A DNA stretch of 64,000 nucleotides, taken from contig NZ_AAYC01000001.1 in NCBI RefSeq assembly GCF_000169455.1, forward strand, positions 210,001-274,000. Direction: 5' to 3'. Made by a program: the position numbers and the translations under genes. The stretch is from Roseobacter sp. SK209-2-6. Its GTDB lineage: Bacteria > Pseudomonadota > Alphaproteobacteria > Rhodobacterales > Rhodobacteraceae. Positions 10,312 through 19,952 of this stretch are shown here, piece by piece (the first letter of the stretch is position 1; each line of letters opens with the position of its first letter). Under the pieces are notes generated by a model, which saw nothing but the letters and a program-made list of their open reading frames with translations, was not told the DNA's origin and searched no databases.

Positions 10312-11724
10312 ATGATCCGCATCGTCCCTTCTGTCTCTTTGTTCTTGACCCTGGTTTGCGGAATTGCTGCCGCTCCGGCTAGCTTTGCTGAAACTCGCAT
10401 CCCGCAAACGCAGGCGGAGATCTCATTGGGATTTGCGCCCTTGGTCAAGCAAGCCTCCCCGGCGGTGGTGAATATCTATGCCAAGATCGTCACCCAGGCA
10501 CGGCAGCGGCAGCGCTCCCCCTTTATGAATGATCCATTCTTTGACGATCTGTTTCGCAATTTCGCCAACCCGCGCCCAAGGGTGCAGAACTCTCTGGGCT
10601 CAGGGGTGATCCTCTCTGCGGATGGTATTGTGGTTTCAAACTACCATGTGGTCGGAATGGCGACGGAGATCCGGGTGGTGACCACCGACCGGCGCGAATA
10701 TGACGCGCGTGTGGTGCTGGCAGACAAGGCCAGCGATCTGGCCATTCTGCAGCTGGAAGAGGCAGAAGGTTTACCACATCTGAACCTGCGCAATAGTGAC
10801 CAGGTGGAGGTCGGGGAACTCACCCTGGCGATTGGCAATCCCTTTGGTGTGGGCCAGACGGTGAGCAGCGGGATTGTCTCGGGCCTTGCGCGCAGTGGCA
10901 CTGCATCCGGGGAGGGCATCGGCTATTACATTCAGACAGATGCGCCAATCAATCCGGGCAACTCCGGCGGCGCGCTGATCGATATCAACGGCGACCTCAT
11001 CGGCATCAATACCCGCATCCTCAGCCGCTCTGGCGGGTCCAATGGCATCGGTTTTGCCATCCCGGCCAATCTAGTTCAGGAGTTCGTCAATCAGGCCCGC
11101 GATGGGGCAGAAGATTTCCAACGCCCTTGGGCTGGGATGATGGGGCAGCCGGTGGATGCGGATCTTGCGGCCTCCTTGGGGATGGTATTGCCTGAGGGGA
11201 TGCTGATTTCCGAGCTGCACAGCGAGAGCCCCTTTTCCAAGGCGGGTTTTCGCGTTGGCGATGTCATCAGCCGTGTGAATGGGCTGGAGGTAAACTCCCC
11301 GTCCGAGATGCTCTTCCGCATGTCGGTGGCTGGGCTGGGCGGAACCGCGCAGGTAGAGCGTCTGCGCGGTGAAAACCGTGAGGAAATCTTGGTTGAGATG
11401 TTCACCGCTCCGGATAGGCCCGCTGCTGAGCCTATTCAGTTGAACGAGAACAGCGCCTTGCCGGGGCTTACTCTGGGCCGGATCAATCCGCAGATCATTG
11501 TCCAACTGCAATTGCCGCTTTCCGCTGAAGGGGTTGCGGTGCTGGACCCTGGCCCCTATGCCGGACGCGCAGGGGTCCTTGCGGGAGATATTCTGTTTGG
11601 TATCAACGGAGAACCCGTGGCTGAGCCTGCAGATGTTGCGCGTCTTTTGGCTGATGCTGGGCGCTGGCTTCAGCTGGATCTGAACCGGCGCGGCCAGCGG
11701 GTCAGCCTGCGGATGCGCCGCTGA
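10312..11724 (+). CDS. DegP/HtrA-type periplasmic serine protease
   Basis: 470 residues. An N-terminal signal peptide (about 1-25, VSLFLTLVCGIAAAPASFA) sends it to the periplasm. The trypsin-like domain has the catalytic His in VVSNYHVVG, Asp in ASDLAILQL and Ser in NPGNSGGALID. Two PDZ domains follow (about 270-365 and 385-470), the second less conserved. Such proteases degrade misfolded envelope proteins. GGGAG precedes the ATG at 10312; the frame opens 63 nt earlier without a ribosome site. It lies 87 nt after the DAHP synthase gene. Confidence 0.92.
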   Translation: MIRIVPSVSLFLTLVCGIAAAPASFAETRIPQTQAEISLGFAPLVKQASPAVVNIYAKIVTQARQRQRSPFMNDPFFDDLFRNFANPRPRVQNSLGSGVILSADGIVVSNYHVVGMATEIRVVTTDRREYDARVVLADKASDLAILQLEEAEGLPHLNLRNSDQVEVGELTLAIGNPFGVGQTVSSGIVSGLARSGTASGEGIGYYIQTDAPINPGNSGGALIDINGDLIGINTRILSRSGGSNGIGFAIPANLVQEFVNQARDGAEDFQRPWAGMMGQPVDADLAASLGMVLPEGMLISELHSESPFSKAGFRVGDVISRVNGLEVNSPSEMLFRMSVAGLGGTAQVERLRGENREEILVEMFTAPDRPAAEPIQLNENSALPGLTLGRINPQIIVQLQLPLSAEGVAVLDPGPYAGRAGVLAGDILFGINGEPVAEPADVARLLADAGRWLQLDLNRRGQRVSLRMRR

Positions 11725-11805
11725 GAGATGCGAGGCCATTGAGGCTTGCCTTTGTCATGGTCCGCAACCGTCTCCGCCGGTTCACCCAAAATGTGAGGTG
11801 TCAAA

Positions 11806-13119
11806 TTGTCAGATCTTTTTGATGTTGGTCGTGAGCAGGAAAACCAACCGCTTGCAGCGGCCCTTAGGCCGCGCTCTCTGGACGAGGTGGTTGGACAGAA
11901 AACTCTGACCGCCAAAGGGTCGGTATTGCGGCGAAGGATCGCCGCCAATCAATTGGGCAGCATCGTTCTCTATGGTCCTCCGGGCGTGGGTAAGACTTCC
12001 ATCGCGCGCGCGGTTGGCGAGATGCTGAACAAGGAGTTCAAGCAGCTCCACGCCACGCGTGCAGGGGTCAAGGATATTCGGCAATTGGCGGATGAGGCGC
12101 GTATTCGCCCCATTCTGATCTTTGTCGATGAGGTTCACCGGTTCTCGGCGACCCAAGCCGATGATCTCTTGTCCATCTGCGAGGAAGGCACGGCGGATTT
12201 CATCGGTGCGACCACTCAGAACCCCTATACTGCGCTGCCAAAGGCTCTTGTTTCGCGCTCAACGATCCTGAAGCTGGAGCCGATCGCGATTGAGGATATG
12301 GAAGCCGTGCTGGCCCGGGGGCTCGAACACCTGGCAGAAATGGGTATCGAAGTAGTTCTGGCGCCAGAGCAATTGCGCATCATCGCGGGGCGCTCTGGCG
12401 GGGACGCGCGCAGTGCGCTCACAACACTTGAGAGCCTGGCGATCGGGCATGGGGACAGCGGCAGTGTGAAAGTCACCGATGATATGCTGGAGGAAGTCTA
12501 TCGTGCTGCCCCAGTGAATCATGACCGCTCGGGCGATCAGCACTATGATATCATCTCCGCCTTTATCAAATCGATGCGGGGCGGCGACCCGGAGGCGGTG
12601 CTCTATTGGCTTGCACGTCTCATCCATGGTGGCGAAGATCCCCGCTTTATTGCACGTCGGATCATGATCCAGGCGTCGGAAGATGTCGGTCTTGCGGATA
12701 ATACAGCACTTCAGACTGCAGTGGCCGCTGCACAGGCAGTTGAAATGATCGGATATCCTGAAGCACGGATCATTCTGGCCCATGCGGCCCTGCATGTGAC
12801 CCGCGCGCCAAAATCGGGATCCGCCAATCATGGGATCTCTGCTGCCCTCAGCGCTGTCGGTAGTGAGCCACCTTTGCCGGTGCCATTGCACCTGCGCGAT
12901 GCGCATTATCAGGGGGCGGAACAGTTGGGTCATGGCGGCTATCGCAGCCCGCATAACGACCCCAGGGGCTGGGTCGATCAGACCTATGCGCCGGGGATGC
13001 AGCCGGGGCGCTTTTATCAAAGTGAAGCGCGCGAGGCTGCAACCTTTGAAAAGCGCGCAGATGAATATTGGGAGCGGGTCACGGGCAGGCCGGTGCCAAA
13101 AGCATTTGAGCGGAAGTAG
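11806..13119 (+). CDS. rarA: Replication-associated recombination protein A (RarA/MgsA)
   Basis: 437 residues, the family norm. AAA+ ATPase related to clamp-loader subunits: LRPRSLDEVVGQ at the N-terminus, Walker A GPPGVGKTS (about 55-63), Walker B IFVDEVHRF, sensor 1 ATTQNPY, and the MgsA C-terminal helices with HYDIISAFIKSMRGGDPEAVLYWLARL-type residues. It acts on stalled replication forks. The start is a TTG at 11806, preceded by GAGGTG at a spacing of five bases. It stands downstream of the protease gene with an 81-nt gap. Confidence 0.95.
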   Translation: MSDLFDVGREQENQPLAAALRPRSLDEVVGQKTLTAKGSVLRRRIAANQLGSIVLYGPPGVGKTSIARAVGEMLNKEFKQLHATRAGVKDIRQLADEARIRPILIFVDEVHRFSATQADDLLSICEEGTADFIGATTQNPYTALPKALVSRSTILKLEPIAIEDMEAVLARGLEHLAEMGIEVVLAPEQLRIIAGRSGGDARSALTTLESLAIGHGDSGSVKVTDDMLEEVYRAAPVNHDRSGDQHYDIISAFIKSMRGGDPEAVLYWLARLIHGGEDPRFIARRIMIQASEDVGLADNTALQTAVAAAQAVEMIGYPEARIILAHAALHVTRAPKSGSANHGISAALSAVGSEPPLPVPLHLRDAHYQGAEQLGHGGYRSPHNDPRGWVDQTYAPGMQPGRFYQSEAREAATFEKRADEYWERVTGRPVPKAFERK

Positions 13120-13217
13120 AGGCTGTGGTTCGGGGCATGAGAGCCTAGCATTGGCCGCAAGGCGGGCTTGCAGCCGTAAAACTTGACATCCAAGCGCGCC
13201 CGCGCCACAGACCCGGG

Positions 13218-13598
13218 ATGATTTCGACGGTATCTCTTGTCGCCCTGGGCGGCGCCTGCGGAGCAGCGCTCCGCTATCTGACGGGCATCGGCCTTTTGCG
13301 GCTGATTGGCCATCAGGAGTTTCCGCTTGCGATCATCACGGTGAATGTCATTGGCTCGTTCCTGATGGGTGTCTTTGCGGTGACAGCGGCACATAAGGGG
13401 CTCACACATCTCAGCCCCTTTGTGATGACCGGTCTCTTTGGTGGCTTCACCACCTTCTCGGCCTTTTCCTTGGAAACGGCCACTTTGATAGAGCGCGGCG
13501 CCCTGGGGCAGGCCGCCATATATGTTTGTCTTTCGGTGGCACTGTCCGTCGGGGGATTGTTTCTGGGCCTCTGGCTCGCGAGAGGAGTGTTCGCATGA
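13218..13598 (+). CDS. crcB: Fluoride exporter CrcB/Fluc
   Basis: 126 residues with four hydrophobic helices, the size of one subunit of the dual-topology Fluc channel. GGACGAALRY, NVIGSFLMG and GLFGGFTTFSAFSLE are family motifs; the last includes the fluoride-lining Phe residues and the Na-site glycine turn. It exports fluoride across the inner membrane. The stop codon overlaps the ATG of the next gene (ATGA). I see no fluoride riboswitch in the 98 nt upstream. Confidence 0.93.
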   Translation: MISTVSLVALGGACGAALRYLTGIGLLRLIGHQEFPLAIITVNVIGSFLMGVFAVTAAHKGLTHLSPFVMTGLFGGFTTFSAFSLETATLIERGALGQAAIYVCLSVALSVGGLFLGLWLARGVFA

Positions 13599-14641
13599 GC
13601 GGCGTACAGATGATCACCGTCACCGAAGAGGATGATGACCAGCGGATCGACCGCTGGCTGCGCCGTCTGTTCCCGCATGTGAATCAGGGGCGTATTGAGA
13701 AGATGTGCCGCAAAGGTGAGCTGCGTCTGGATGGTGGCCGGGTAAAGGCCAGCACCAGGGTCGCGACGGGGCAGGTGGTGCGGGTGCCGCCGCTTCCCGC
13801 CTCTGATCTGAAACCGGCAGAACCACGGGCAACCAAAATCTCTGACGCGGATGCCAAGATGATCCGTGGCTGCGTGATCTACAAGGATGATGATGTCATC
13901 GTTCTGAACAAGCCTGCAGGATTGGCAGTGCAGGGTGGCAGCGGCACAACGCGCCACGTGGATGGGCTTTCCGAAGCTCTGCGCCTTGAGGCCGAGGAAA
14001 AGCCGCGTCTGGTGCATCGTTTGGACAAGGACACTTCGGGGGTTTTGGTCCTTGCGCGCAACCGCAAGGCAGCGCAGGCATTGACTGCCGCGTTCAGGCA
14101 CAAGAACACCCGCAAAATCTACTGGGCCCTCGTGGCCGGTGTGCCAACGCCCTATTTGGGTGAAATCAAGACCGGCCTGGTAAAAGCTCCGGGTCACGGG
14201 CGCAGCGGTGAGGGGGAGAAAATGATCCCGGTGCATCCGCGCGACATCGATGACACGCCAGGGGCCAAGCGGGCGCATACCCATTATGCCACCCTTTATC
14301 GTGTGGCGAGCCGCGCTTCCTGGGTGGCGATGGAGCCGATCACCGGGCGGACGCATCAGCTGCGCGCCCATATGGCGGCGATTGGCCACCCGATTGCGGG
14401 CGACGGGAAATACGGCGGCTCCGGTCAGGAGAACCTTGGCGATGGTTGGGGGGCACAGCTGGGGGGCATCATCAGCAAGAAGCTGCACCTGCATGCCCGT
14501 CGCCTGGTTTTTGAACACCCGGTGAGTCACAAGCCGATCTCGGTTGAGGCTGAGTTGCCGGAGCATATGAAAGAAAGCTGGGACACCCTGGGTTGGACAG
14601 AAGATTTGGCCGCCGAGGATCCTTTTGAGGATCTGCAGTGA
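13595..14641 (+). CDS. RluA-family pseudouridine synthase with S4 domain
   Basis: 348 residues. An S4 RNA-binding domain (about 10-70, RIDRWLRRLFPHVNQGRIEKMCRKGELRLDG-type) precedes the catalytic domain with HRLDKDTSGVLVLARN, whose Asp is the nucleophile, and ITGRTHQLRAHMA. RluC and RluD of E. coli have this architecture and modify 23S rRNA helices. The target cannot be told here, though the RluC-like length suggests positions 955/2504/2580. The ATG at 13595 overlaps the crcB stop, and its own stop overlaps the GTG of the HAD gene. Confidence 0.9.
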   Translation: MSGVQMITVTEEDDDQRIDRWLRRLFPHVNQGRIEKMCRKGELRLDGGRVKASTRVATGQVVRVPPLPASDLKPAEPRATKISDADAKMIRGCVIYKDDDVIVLNKPAGLAVQGGSGTTRHVDGLSEALRLEAEEKPRLVHRLDKDTSGVLVLARNRKAAQALTAAFRHKNTRKIYWALVAGVPTPYLGEIKTGLVKAPGHGRSGEGEKMIPVHPRDIDDTPGAKRAHTHYATLYRVASRASWVAMEPITGRTHQLRAHMAAIGHPIAGDGKYGGSGQENLGDGWGAQLGGIISKKLHLHARRLVFEHPVSHKPISVEAELPEHMKESWDTLGWTEDLAAEDPFEDLQ

Positions 14642-15306
14642 GCCAAGACCTCAAGCTGATCCTTTTTGACGTGGACGGTACGCTGGCGGATAGCCAAAAC
14701 GCGATTTCGTCAGCCATGGAGAGTGCTTTTATGGGTGTTGGGCTGCCAGCACCGGCCCGACCAGAGATCCTCTCCATCGTGGGCCTTTCTTTGCCTTTGG
14801 CGATTGCTGATCTTGCCTCGGAGCAGGATGACAGAACTCAGTCCCAATTGGTGGAAGGCTACAAACGCGCCTATATGCAGGCGCGACTAAGGGCTGGGGC
14901 AGATCATTCCCCCCTGTTTCCGGGTGCCGCTGAGATCCTGAAGGAACTCAACGCTGTGCCTGAATATCTGCTGGGGGTCGCCACCGGCAAATCCCAGCGT
15001 GGATTGGATGCATTGATCGCGGCCCATGGGCTGGAGTGTTTTGTGACGCGCCAGGTGGCAGATCACCACCCCTCAAAACCGCATCCTTCAATGATTTTTG
15101 CCGCCCTCGCGGAAACGGGAGTTGAGCCGCAAAATGCAGTCATGATTGGTGATACGGCCTTTGACATAGAAATGGGCCGCGCTGCTGGCGTCGCCACCGT
15201 TGCCGTCACATGGGGCTACCATCAGGCAGAGACACTGGGCGCGGATCATACCATCAGCGGTTTTCAAGAATTGAAACCGCTGCTGCAGAAGATTTGGAAG
15301 GTTTGA
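14638..15306 (+). CDS. HAD-family hydrolase, phosphoglycolate phosphatase-like
   Basis: 222 residues. HAD motif I DVDGTLAD (about 10-17), motif II-type ATGKSQRG, and motif III/IV GDTAFDIEMG near 165 place it in HAD subfamily IA with a small alpha-helical cap. It dephosphorylates a small metabolite; phosphoglycolate phosphatase is the closest named family but the substrate is not defined. The GTG start at 14638 overlaps the previous stop (GTGA), and the ATP12 gene begins four nt after its stop, so the four genes crcB to ATP12 form one unit. Confidence 0.88.
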   Translation: MSQDLKLILFDVDGTLADSQNAISSAMESAFMGVGLPAPARPEILSIVGLSLPLAIADLASEQDDRTQSQLVEGYKRAYMQARLRAGADHSPLFPGAAEILKELNAVPEYLLGVATGKSQRGLDALIAAHGLECFVTRQVADHHPSKPHPSMIFAALAETGVEPQNAVMIGDTAFDIEMGRAAGVATVAVTWGYHQAETLGADHTISGFQELKPLLQKIWKV

Positions 15307-15309
15307 CCT

Positions 15310-16014
15310 ATGAGCGAATGGAAGCAAAAGCGTTTCTGGAAAGAAGTCTCCGTAGTGGAAGAGGGGGATGGTTTTGCCATCACCTTGGACGGCCGCAAGG
15401 TAAAGACACCGGCCAAAGCAGCCCTGGTGGTACCAAGTCGTGCGATGGCCGAAGCCATCGCGGCGGAGTGGGACGCGCAGGAGGAAGGGATCAATCCAGA
15501 GACGATGCCCTGCACCAAATCCGCCAATGCAGCCATCGATAAGGTCGCGAATCAGCACGAGGAGGTCGCGAATATGTTGGCGGACTACGGTGATTCGGAC
15601 TTGCTTTGCTATCGCGCAGAGGCGCCTCAGGAACTTGTGATGCGTCAAAATGAGACCTGGGACCCGATTTTGGACTGGGCTGAAAACGCACTCAACGCAC
15701 GTCTGGAACCGCGCAGCGGGCTGATGCACCAGCCACAGAAACCGGAAGCTCTGGCGAAGCTGCGGGCCTCGGTTCATGCGATGACCCCCTTTCAGCTCGC
15801 GGCCTTTCATGACCTGGTTTCAATGTCCGGTTCTCTGGTTTTGGGCTTTGCTGCAGCCAAAGATTGCCGCAGCCCAGAGGAAATTTGGCGCATTTCGCGT
15901 CTGGATGAGGCTTGGCAGGAAGAGCAATGGGGAGTCGATGAGGAAGCGACGGAGGTTGCCGCAATCAAGGAGCAGGCCTTCTTGCACGCAAAGCGTTTCT
16001 TTGATTTCTCCTAG
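15310..16014 (+). CDS. ATP12-family F1-ATPase assembly chaperone
   Basis: 234 residues. KRFWKEVSVVEEGDGFAITLDGRKVKTPAK at the N-terminus, then LLCYRAEAPQELVMRQNETWDPILDW, are the ATP12 signature. In mitochondria and alphaproteobacteria this chaperone binds the F1 alpha subunit during ATP synthase assembly. The ATG lies four nt after the HAD stop. It ends a four-gene unit; no clear terminator follows within 60 nt. Confidence 0.92.
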   Translation: MSEWKQKRFWKEVSVVEEGDGFAITLDGRKVKTPAKAALVVPSRAMAEAIAAEWDAQEEGINPETMPCTKSANAAIDKVANQHEEVANMLADYGDSDLLCYRAEAPQELVMRQNETWDPILDWAENALNARLEPRSGLMHQPQKPEALAKLRASVHAMTPFQLAAFHDLVSMSGSLVLGFAAAKDCRSPEEIWRISRLDEAWQEEQWGVDEEATEVAAIKEQAFLHAKRFFDFS

Positions 16015-16246
16015 CGCGACAGGTTGTTGCGGGTTTAATCCCTAAATAGGAATTTTTCTTTCTATCAGGGAAATGTTCGCAATCCGGACATCGTTTTTCA
16101 TGATCACGCCCTTGACGTTTGTTGATGAATGCGCCCAAACTCCCCTACGAATTGGGGCTCTGTCCCAGTTCTTACCATCTCCGGCTTCTACGTAGGCCGG
16201 TAAAAAAAATCCGCCACAATAGGCGGAACATCAGGAAGAGGTAACA

Positions 16247-17263
16247 ATGAAAAATACCGTATTTTTGGGCGCGCTGACCGTTGCTGGTCTGGCAGCTGGT
16301 GCAGCTGCAGCCGGCACACTGGACGACGTGAAAGCCCGCGGCAAACTGAACTGCGGCGTCACCACCGGTCTGGTTGGCTTCGCAGCTCCGAATGCGAACG
16401 GCGAATGGGAAGGTTTTGACGTTGCTGTCTGCCGCGCGGTTGCTGCGGCTGCTCTGGGCGACTCGACCGCTGTTGAATTTGTACCAACCACCGGTAAAAC
16501 ACGTTTTACCGCGCTGGCATCTGGCGAAATCGACATGCTGGCCCGTAACACCACCTGGACCTTCTCGCGCGATGTTGACCTGAAGTTCGAATTCACCGGC
16601 GTTAACTACTACGACGGTCAGGGCTTCATGGTTCCAAAAGAGTTGGGCGTGTCCTCCGCAAAAGAGCTGGACGGCGCGACTGTCTGCATTCAGACCGGTA
16701 CTACCACCGAGCTGAACCTGGCGGATTTCTTCCGCTCCAACAACATCTCCTATGAGCCGGTTCCAATCGAAACCAACGCCGAAGCACAGCAGCAGTACCT
16801 GGCAGGTGCATGTGACGTTTACACCACCGACGCTTCTGGTCTGGCCGCAACCCGCGCCACCTTTGACGCGCCTGCGGATCACGTCCTGCTGCCAGAAATC
16901 ATCTCCAAAGAGCCTCTGGGCCCGCTGGTCCGCCACGGCGACCACGAGTGGGGTGATGTTGTTCGCTGGACTCTGAACGCTCTGATCACTGCTGAAGAGC
17001 TGGGCGTGACTTCTGCAAATATCGCTGAAATGTCTGCGGGCACCAGCAACCCAGAAATCAACCGTCTGCTGGGTACCGAAGGTACTCTGGGCGAGATGCT
17101 GGGTCTCTCCGCTGACTGGGGTAAGAACGCTGTTGCCGCTGGCGGCAACTACGGTGAGGTCTTCGCCAAGAACATCGGTGAGGACACACCGATTGGTCTG
17201 GCACGCGGTCTGAACGCTCAGTGGACCGAAGGCGGCCTGCTGTACTCGCCTCCTTTCCGCTAA
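16247..17263 (+). CDS. aapJ: General L-amino acid ABC transporter, binding protein AapJ
   Basis: 338 residues. A signal peptide (1-22, LGALTVAGLAAGAAA) is followed by a solute-binding protein family 3 fold: LNCGVTTGLVGFAAPNANGEWEGFDVAVCRA, RFTALASGEIDMLARNTTWTFSRD and VCIQTGTTTELNLADFF. In Rhizobium AapJ captures a broad range of L-amino acids in the periplasm and hands them to AapQMP. AGGAAGAGG precedes the ATG. The 230-nt upstream region holds a 6-bp hairpin (16210-16227) just before the ribosome site. A strong terminator-like hairpin follows, so the binding protein is probably made in excess over the membrane parts. Confidence 0.96.
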   Translation: MKNTVFLGALTVAGLAAGAAAAGTLDDVKARGKLNCGVTTGLVGFAAPNANGEWEGFDVAVCRAVAAAALGDSTAVEFVPTTGKTRFTALASGEIDMLARNTTWTFSRDVDLKFEFTGVNYYDGQGFMVPKELGVSSAKELDGATVCIQTGTTTELNLADFFRSNNISYEPVPIETNAEAQQQYLAGACDVYTTDASGLAATRATFDAPADHVLLPEIISKEPLGPLVRHGDHEWGDVVRWTLNALITAEELGVTSANIAEMSAGTSNPEINRLLGTEGTLGEMLGLSADWGKNAVAAGGNYGEVFAKNIGEDTPIGLARGLNAQWTEGGLLYSPPFR

Positions 17264-17278
17264 AAACTGCTTAGGAAA

Positions 17279-17305
17279 GGGCGCAGGTTAACCTGCGCCC
17301 TTTTT
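17279..17305 (+). terminator. Partial terminator between aapJ and aapQ
   Basis: A perfect 22-nt palindrome (11 bp arms 17279-17289 and 17290-17300, starting GGGCGCAGGTT) followed by five T. As an inter-cistronic terminator it would lower the transport-subunit mRNA relative to aapJ and protect the aapJ 3' end. Confidence 0.8.
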
Positions 17306-17405
17306 CCTACTCAAAACTTCCGAACAAAAACGCTTTAGATCTGTCGCGAGCAGGGAACCAACCCCGCCGAACAGAGGATCTGTAAGCCACGGGGATCTCA
17401 TCTTT

Positions 17406-18638
17406 ATGTCAACTCTTACTGACCCTCCCAAGGAGCAGTTTCAGCTGTCTATGTTGATCAACGATACGCGGTATCGATCGTTGACCTTCCAGGCCATTGC
17501 TGCACTCGTTCTGGCCTTGGCCATTTGGTATTTGGGCAACAACCTCATTCAGAACCTGCGCGCAGCGGGTCTGAATATCTCCTATTCCTTCCTCGGTGAC
17601 CCATCGGGATACGATATCAATCAGCGTTTGGTTGAATACGATAGCCAATCCAGCCATGCACGCGCTGCGATTGTCGGTATCCTTAATACCGTTTTGGTCG
17701 CTTTCCTTGCCTGTATTACCGCTACGATATTTGGTGTGATCGCTGGTGTTCTGCGCCTGTCGAACAACTGGCTGATCTCGAAGATCATGGCGGTTTATGT
17801 TGAGGTCTTCCGGAACATCCCTGTTCTGATCTGGATCATCATCATTTTCACCATCATGACCGCTGTGATGCCTGGGCCACGGGAATTCCGAGGCGCGGAG
17901 CCCACAGCCAGTATGGTGTTGGACCTATTTGCCTTCACAAACCGCGGTGTCTACATCCCGATGCCCTGGTTCGAGACGGGCTTGTTTGCCTCTGCCGGTA
18001 TGAACTGGGTTCTGGTTCTGGCGGTGCTTGCAGGCTCCTTCTTTGTCATGCGCAAGGTTGAACAGAACGCCACCAAGAAACAGGAAGAAACGGGTATTCG
18101 CCCTAATACCTTGTTTATCGGTCTGGCTGTCTGGATCCTGCCCATCGTCCTGCTGCTGTTCGTTATGGGCCTCACCTGGGAAGTGCCGGAGCTTAAGGGC
18201 TTTAACTTCAAGGGTGGCATCAAGATCGGTGGTCCATTGATTGCGCTGTGGTTCGCTCTGTCGATCTACACCGGCGCCTTTATCGCAGAAAACGTACGTG
18301 CTGGTATTCAGGCGATTTCCAAGGGTCAGACCGAAGCGGCCGCGGCCCTGGGCCTGCGTCCTGGTCGGATCATGAACCTGGTTGTTCTGCCACAGGCGCT
18401 GCGCGTGATCATTCCACCGCTGATTTCGAACTTCCTCAACATCACCAAGAACTCGTCTCTGGCGATCGCCGTTGGCTATGCTGATATTACCGCTACTCTG
18501 GGTGGTATTACGCTGAACCAGACCGGCCGTGCCATTGAGTGCGTTCTCCTGTTGATGCTGTTCTATCTGACTGCCTCGCTGCTCATTTCGATGGCGATGA
18601 ATGTCTACAACGCCTCCGTGAAGCTGAAGGAGCGCTAA
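17406..18638 (+). CDS. aapQ: General L-amino acid ABC transporter permease AapQ
   Basis: 410 residues with about eight hydrophobic helices, longer than typical His/Glu/Gln permeases because of an inserted segment, as in rhizobial AapQ. The inner-membrane permease loop that docks the ATPase reads EAAAALGLRPGRIMNLVVLPQALR near residue 318, and FRNIPVLIW is the early permease motif. It forms the channel with AapM. The aapM ATG follows after three nt. Confidence 0.95.
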   Translation: MSTLTDPPKEQFQLSMLINDTRYRSLTFQAIAALVLALAIWYLGNNLIQNLRAAGLNISYSFLGDPSGYDINQRLVEYDSQSSHARAAIVGILNTVLVAFLACITATIFGVIAGVLRLSNNWLISKIMAVYVEVFRNIPVLIWIIIIFTIMTAVMPGPREFRGAEPTASMVLDLFAFTNRGVYIPMPWFETGLFASAGMNWVLVLAVLAGSFFVMRKVEQNATKKQEETGIRPNTLFIGLAVWILPIVLLLFVMGLTWEVPELKGFNFKGGIKIGGPLIALWFALSIYTGAFIAENVRAGIQAISKGQTEAAAALGLRPGRIMNLVVLPQALRVIIPPLISNFLNITKNSSLAIAVGYADITATLGGITLNQTGRAIECVLLLMLFYLTASLLISMAMNVYNASVKLKER

Positions 18639-18641
18639 GCC

Positions 18642-19940
18642 ATGAGTGACAAGACAACAAATTCGATTGCCTTTGTCGCAGAAGGCACCATTCCTGAAAG
18701 CCCGCCTCCGGCGCGTGAAACTGGAGTGTATAAATGGGCGCGCGAGAACCTCTTCTCTAACATCCCCAACTCGATCCTCACCCTCGTCGCGCTAGCGCTG
18801 ATCTATTCGGTTCTGTCGAATACTCTGCCTTGGCTGTTGAACGGGATTTGGACGACCTCTTCCCTTGCTGAATGCCGTGAGGTTCTGGATGGCAAGGTTG
18901 GCGCCTGTTTCTCGGTTCTGTCCGAGCGCTGGAACCAACTGCTTTACGGCTTCAAATATCCAACCGAAGCCTATTGGCGTCCGAACCTGGCGCTTGTGCT
19001 TTTGCTGATCGCTCTGGCACCTGTGCTGTTCTTTGACCTCCCGCGTCAGCTTCTTGGCTTTACCGTGGTTTATCCCTTTATAGCCTTCTGGCTGATTTGG
19101 GGTGGTTCTATCCTGGTGCCTGTGATTGCTTTCCTCGGCTTTGTCGCCGCAGCGGTTGTCTTCCAGCGATTTGGTAAGGGCAGCTTTGCTGCGGGCTTCT
19201 TTGGGGCTCTTGTCGCTGCGCTGGTGGTCTGGAAGGTCGGCGGGTTTCTGATCCCGGAAGGGGCTTCAGAAAACGCGATGCTTTCGTCGGTGCCGAGTCG
19301 TGATCTTGGTGGTTTCATGTTGAACATGATGCTGGGCGTAACCTGTGTGTCGCTGTCGGTTCCGCTGGGAATCGCATTGGCCCTGGGACGTCAGTCCAGC
19401 ATGCCGCTGATCAAATGGATCTGCGTGATCTTCATCGAATTCGTTCGTGGCGTTCCGCTGATCACGCTGCTGTTTGTGGCATCAGTGATGCTGTCCTATT
19501 TCTTCCCGCCAGATGCGACGGTGGATCTGTTCCTGCGCGTGGTCATCATGATTACCCTCTTCTCAGCGGCTTATATCGCCGAGGTGATCCGGGGTGGTCT
19601 GGCGGCCCTACCAACGGGACAATATGAAGCGGCAGACAGCCTGGGTCTGGATTATCCGCAGGCCATGCGCCTGATCATCCTGCCACAGGCTCTTAAGATC
19701 TCGATCCCAGGTATCGTGAACGTGGCCGTCGGCCTGTTCAAGGATACAACTCTGGTTTCCGTGATCTCGATGTTTGACCTGGTTGGTATGATCCGTGGTC
19801 CCATCCTCGCCTCTACAGAGTGGAACGGCGTCTATTGGGAACTGCTGGGTTTTGCGGCCTTCCTGTTCTTCATCGTCTGCTACGGCATCTCTCAATACTC
19901 TCAGTGGCTCGAGCGTCGTCTCGCCACTGGTCATCGCTAA
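18642..19940 (+). CDS. aapM: General L-amino acid ABC transporter permease AapM
   Basis: 432 residues, the second permease of the system. EFVRGVPLITLLF and the EAA loop YEAADSLGLDYPQAMRLIILPQALK (about 327-350) identify the family. The long N-terminal part (1-210) has several extra helices, as in other AapM proteins. It pairs with AapQ and the ATPase AapP. The last codons are followed by AAGGAGGC and the aapP ATG. Confidence 0.95.
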   Translation: MSDKTTNSIAFVAEGTIPESPPPARETGVYKWARENLFSNIPNSILTLVALALIYSVLSNTLPWLLNGIWTTSSLAECREVLDGKVGACFSVLSERWNQLLYGFKYPTEAYWRPNLALVLLLIALAPVLFFDLPRQLLGFTVVYPFIAFWLIWGGSILVPVIAFLGFVAAAVVFQRFGKGSFAAGFFGALVAALVVWKVGGFLIPEGASENAMLSSVPSRDLGGFMLNMMLGVTCVSLSVPLGIALALGRQSSMPLIKWICVIFIEFVRGVPLITLLFVASVMLSYFFPPDATVDLFLRVVIMITLFSAAYIAEVIRGGLAALPTGQYEAADSLGLDYPQAMRLIILPQALKISIPGIVNVAVGLFKDTTLVSVISMFDLVGMIRGPILASTEWNGVYWELLGFAAFLFFIVCYGISQYSQWLERRLATGHR

Positions 19941-19952
19941 GGAGGCCAGACA

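Noticed and set aside
13119-13218. Fluoride riboswitch in front of crcB
   Set aside because: The gap lacks the riboswitch core and pseudoknot pattern; a TTGACA at 13183 has no convincing -10 partner. The gene is probably read through from upstream.
16181-16210. Terminator between ATP12 and aapJ
   Set aside because: CCGGC/GCCGG pair, but the plus strand continues with A residues, not T, so it is not a terminator in the direction of either gene.
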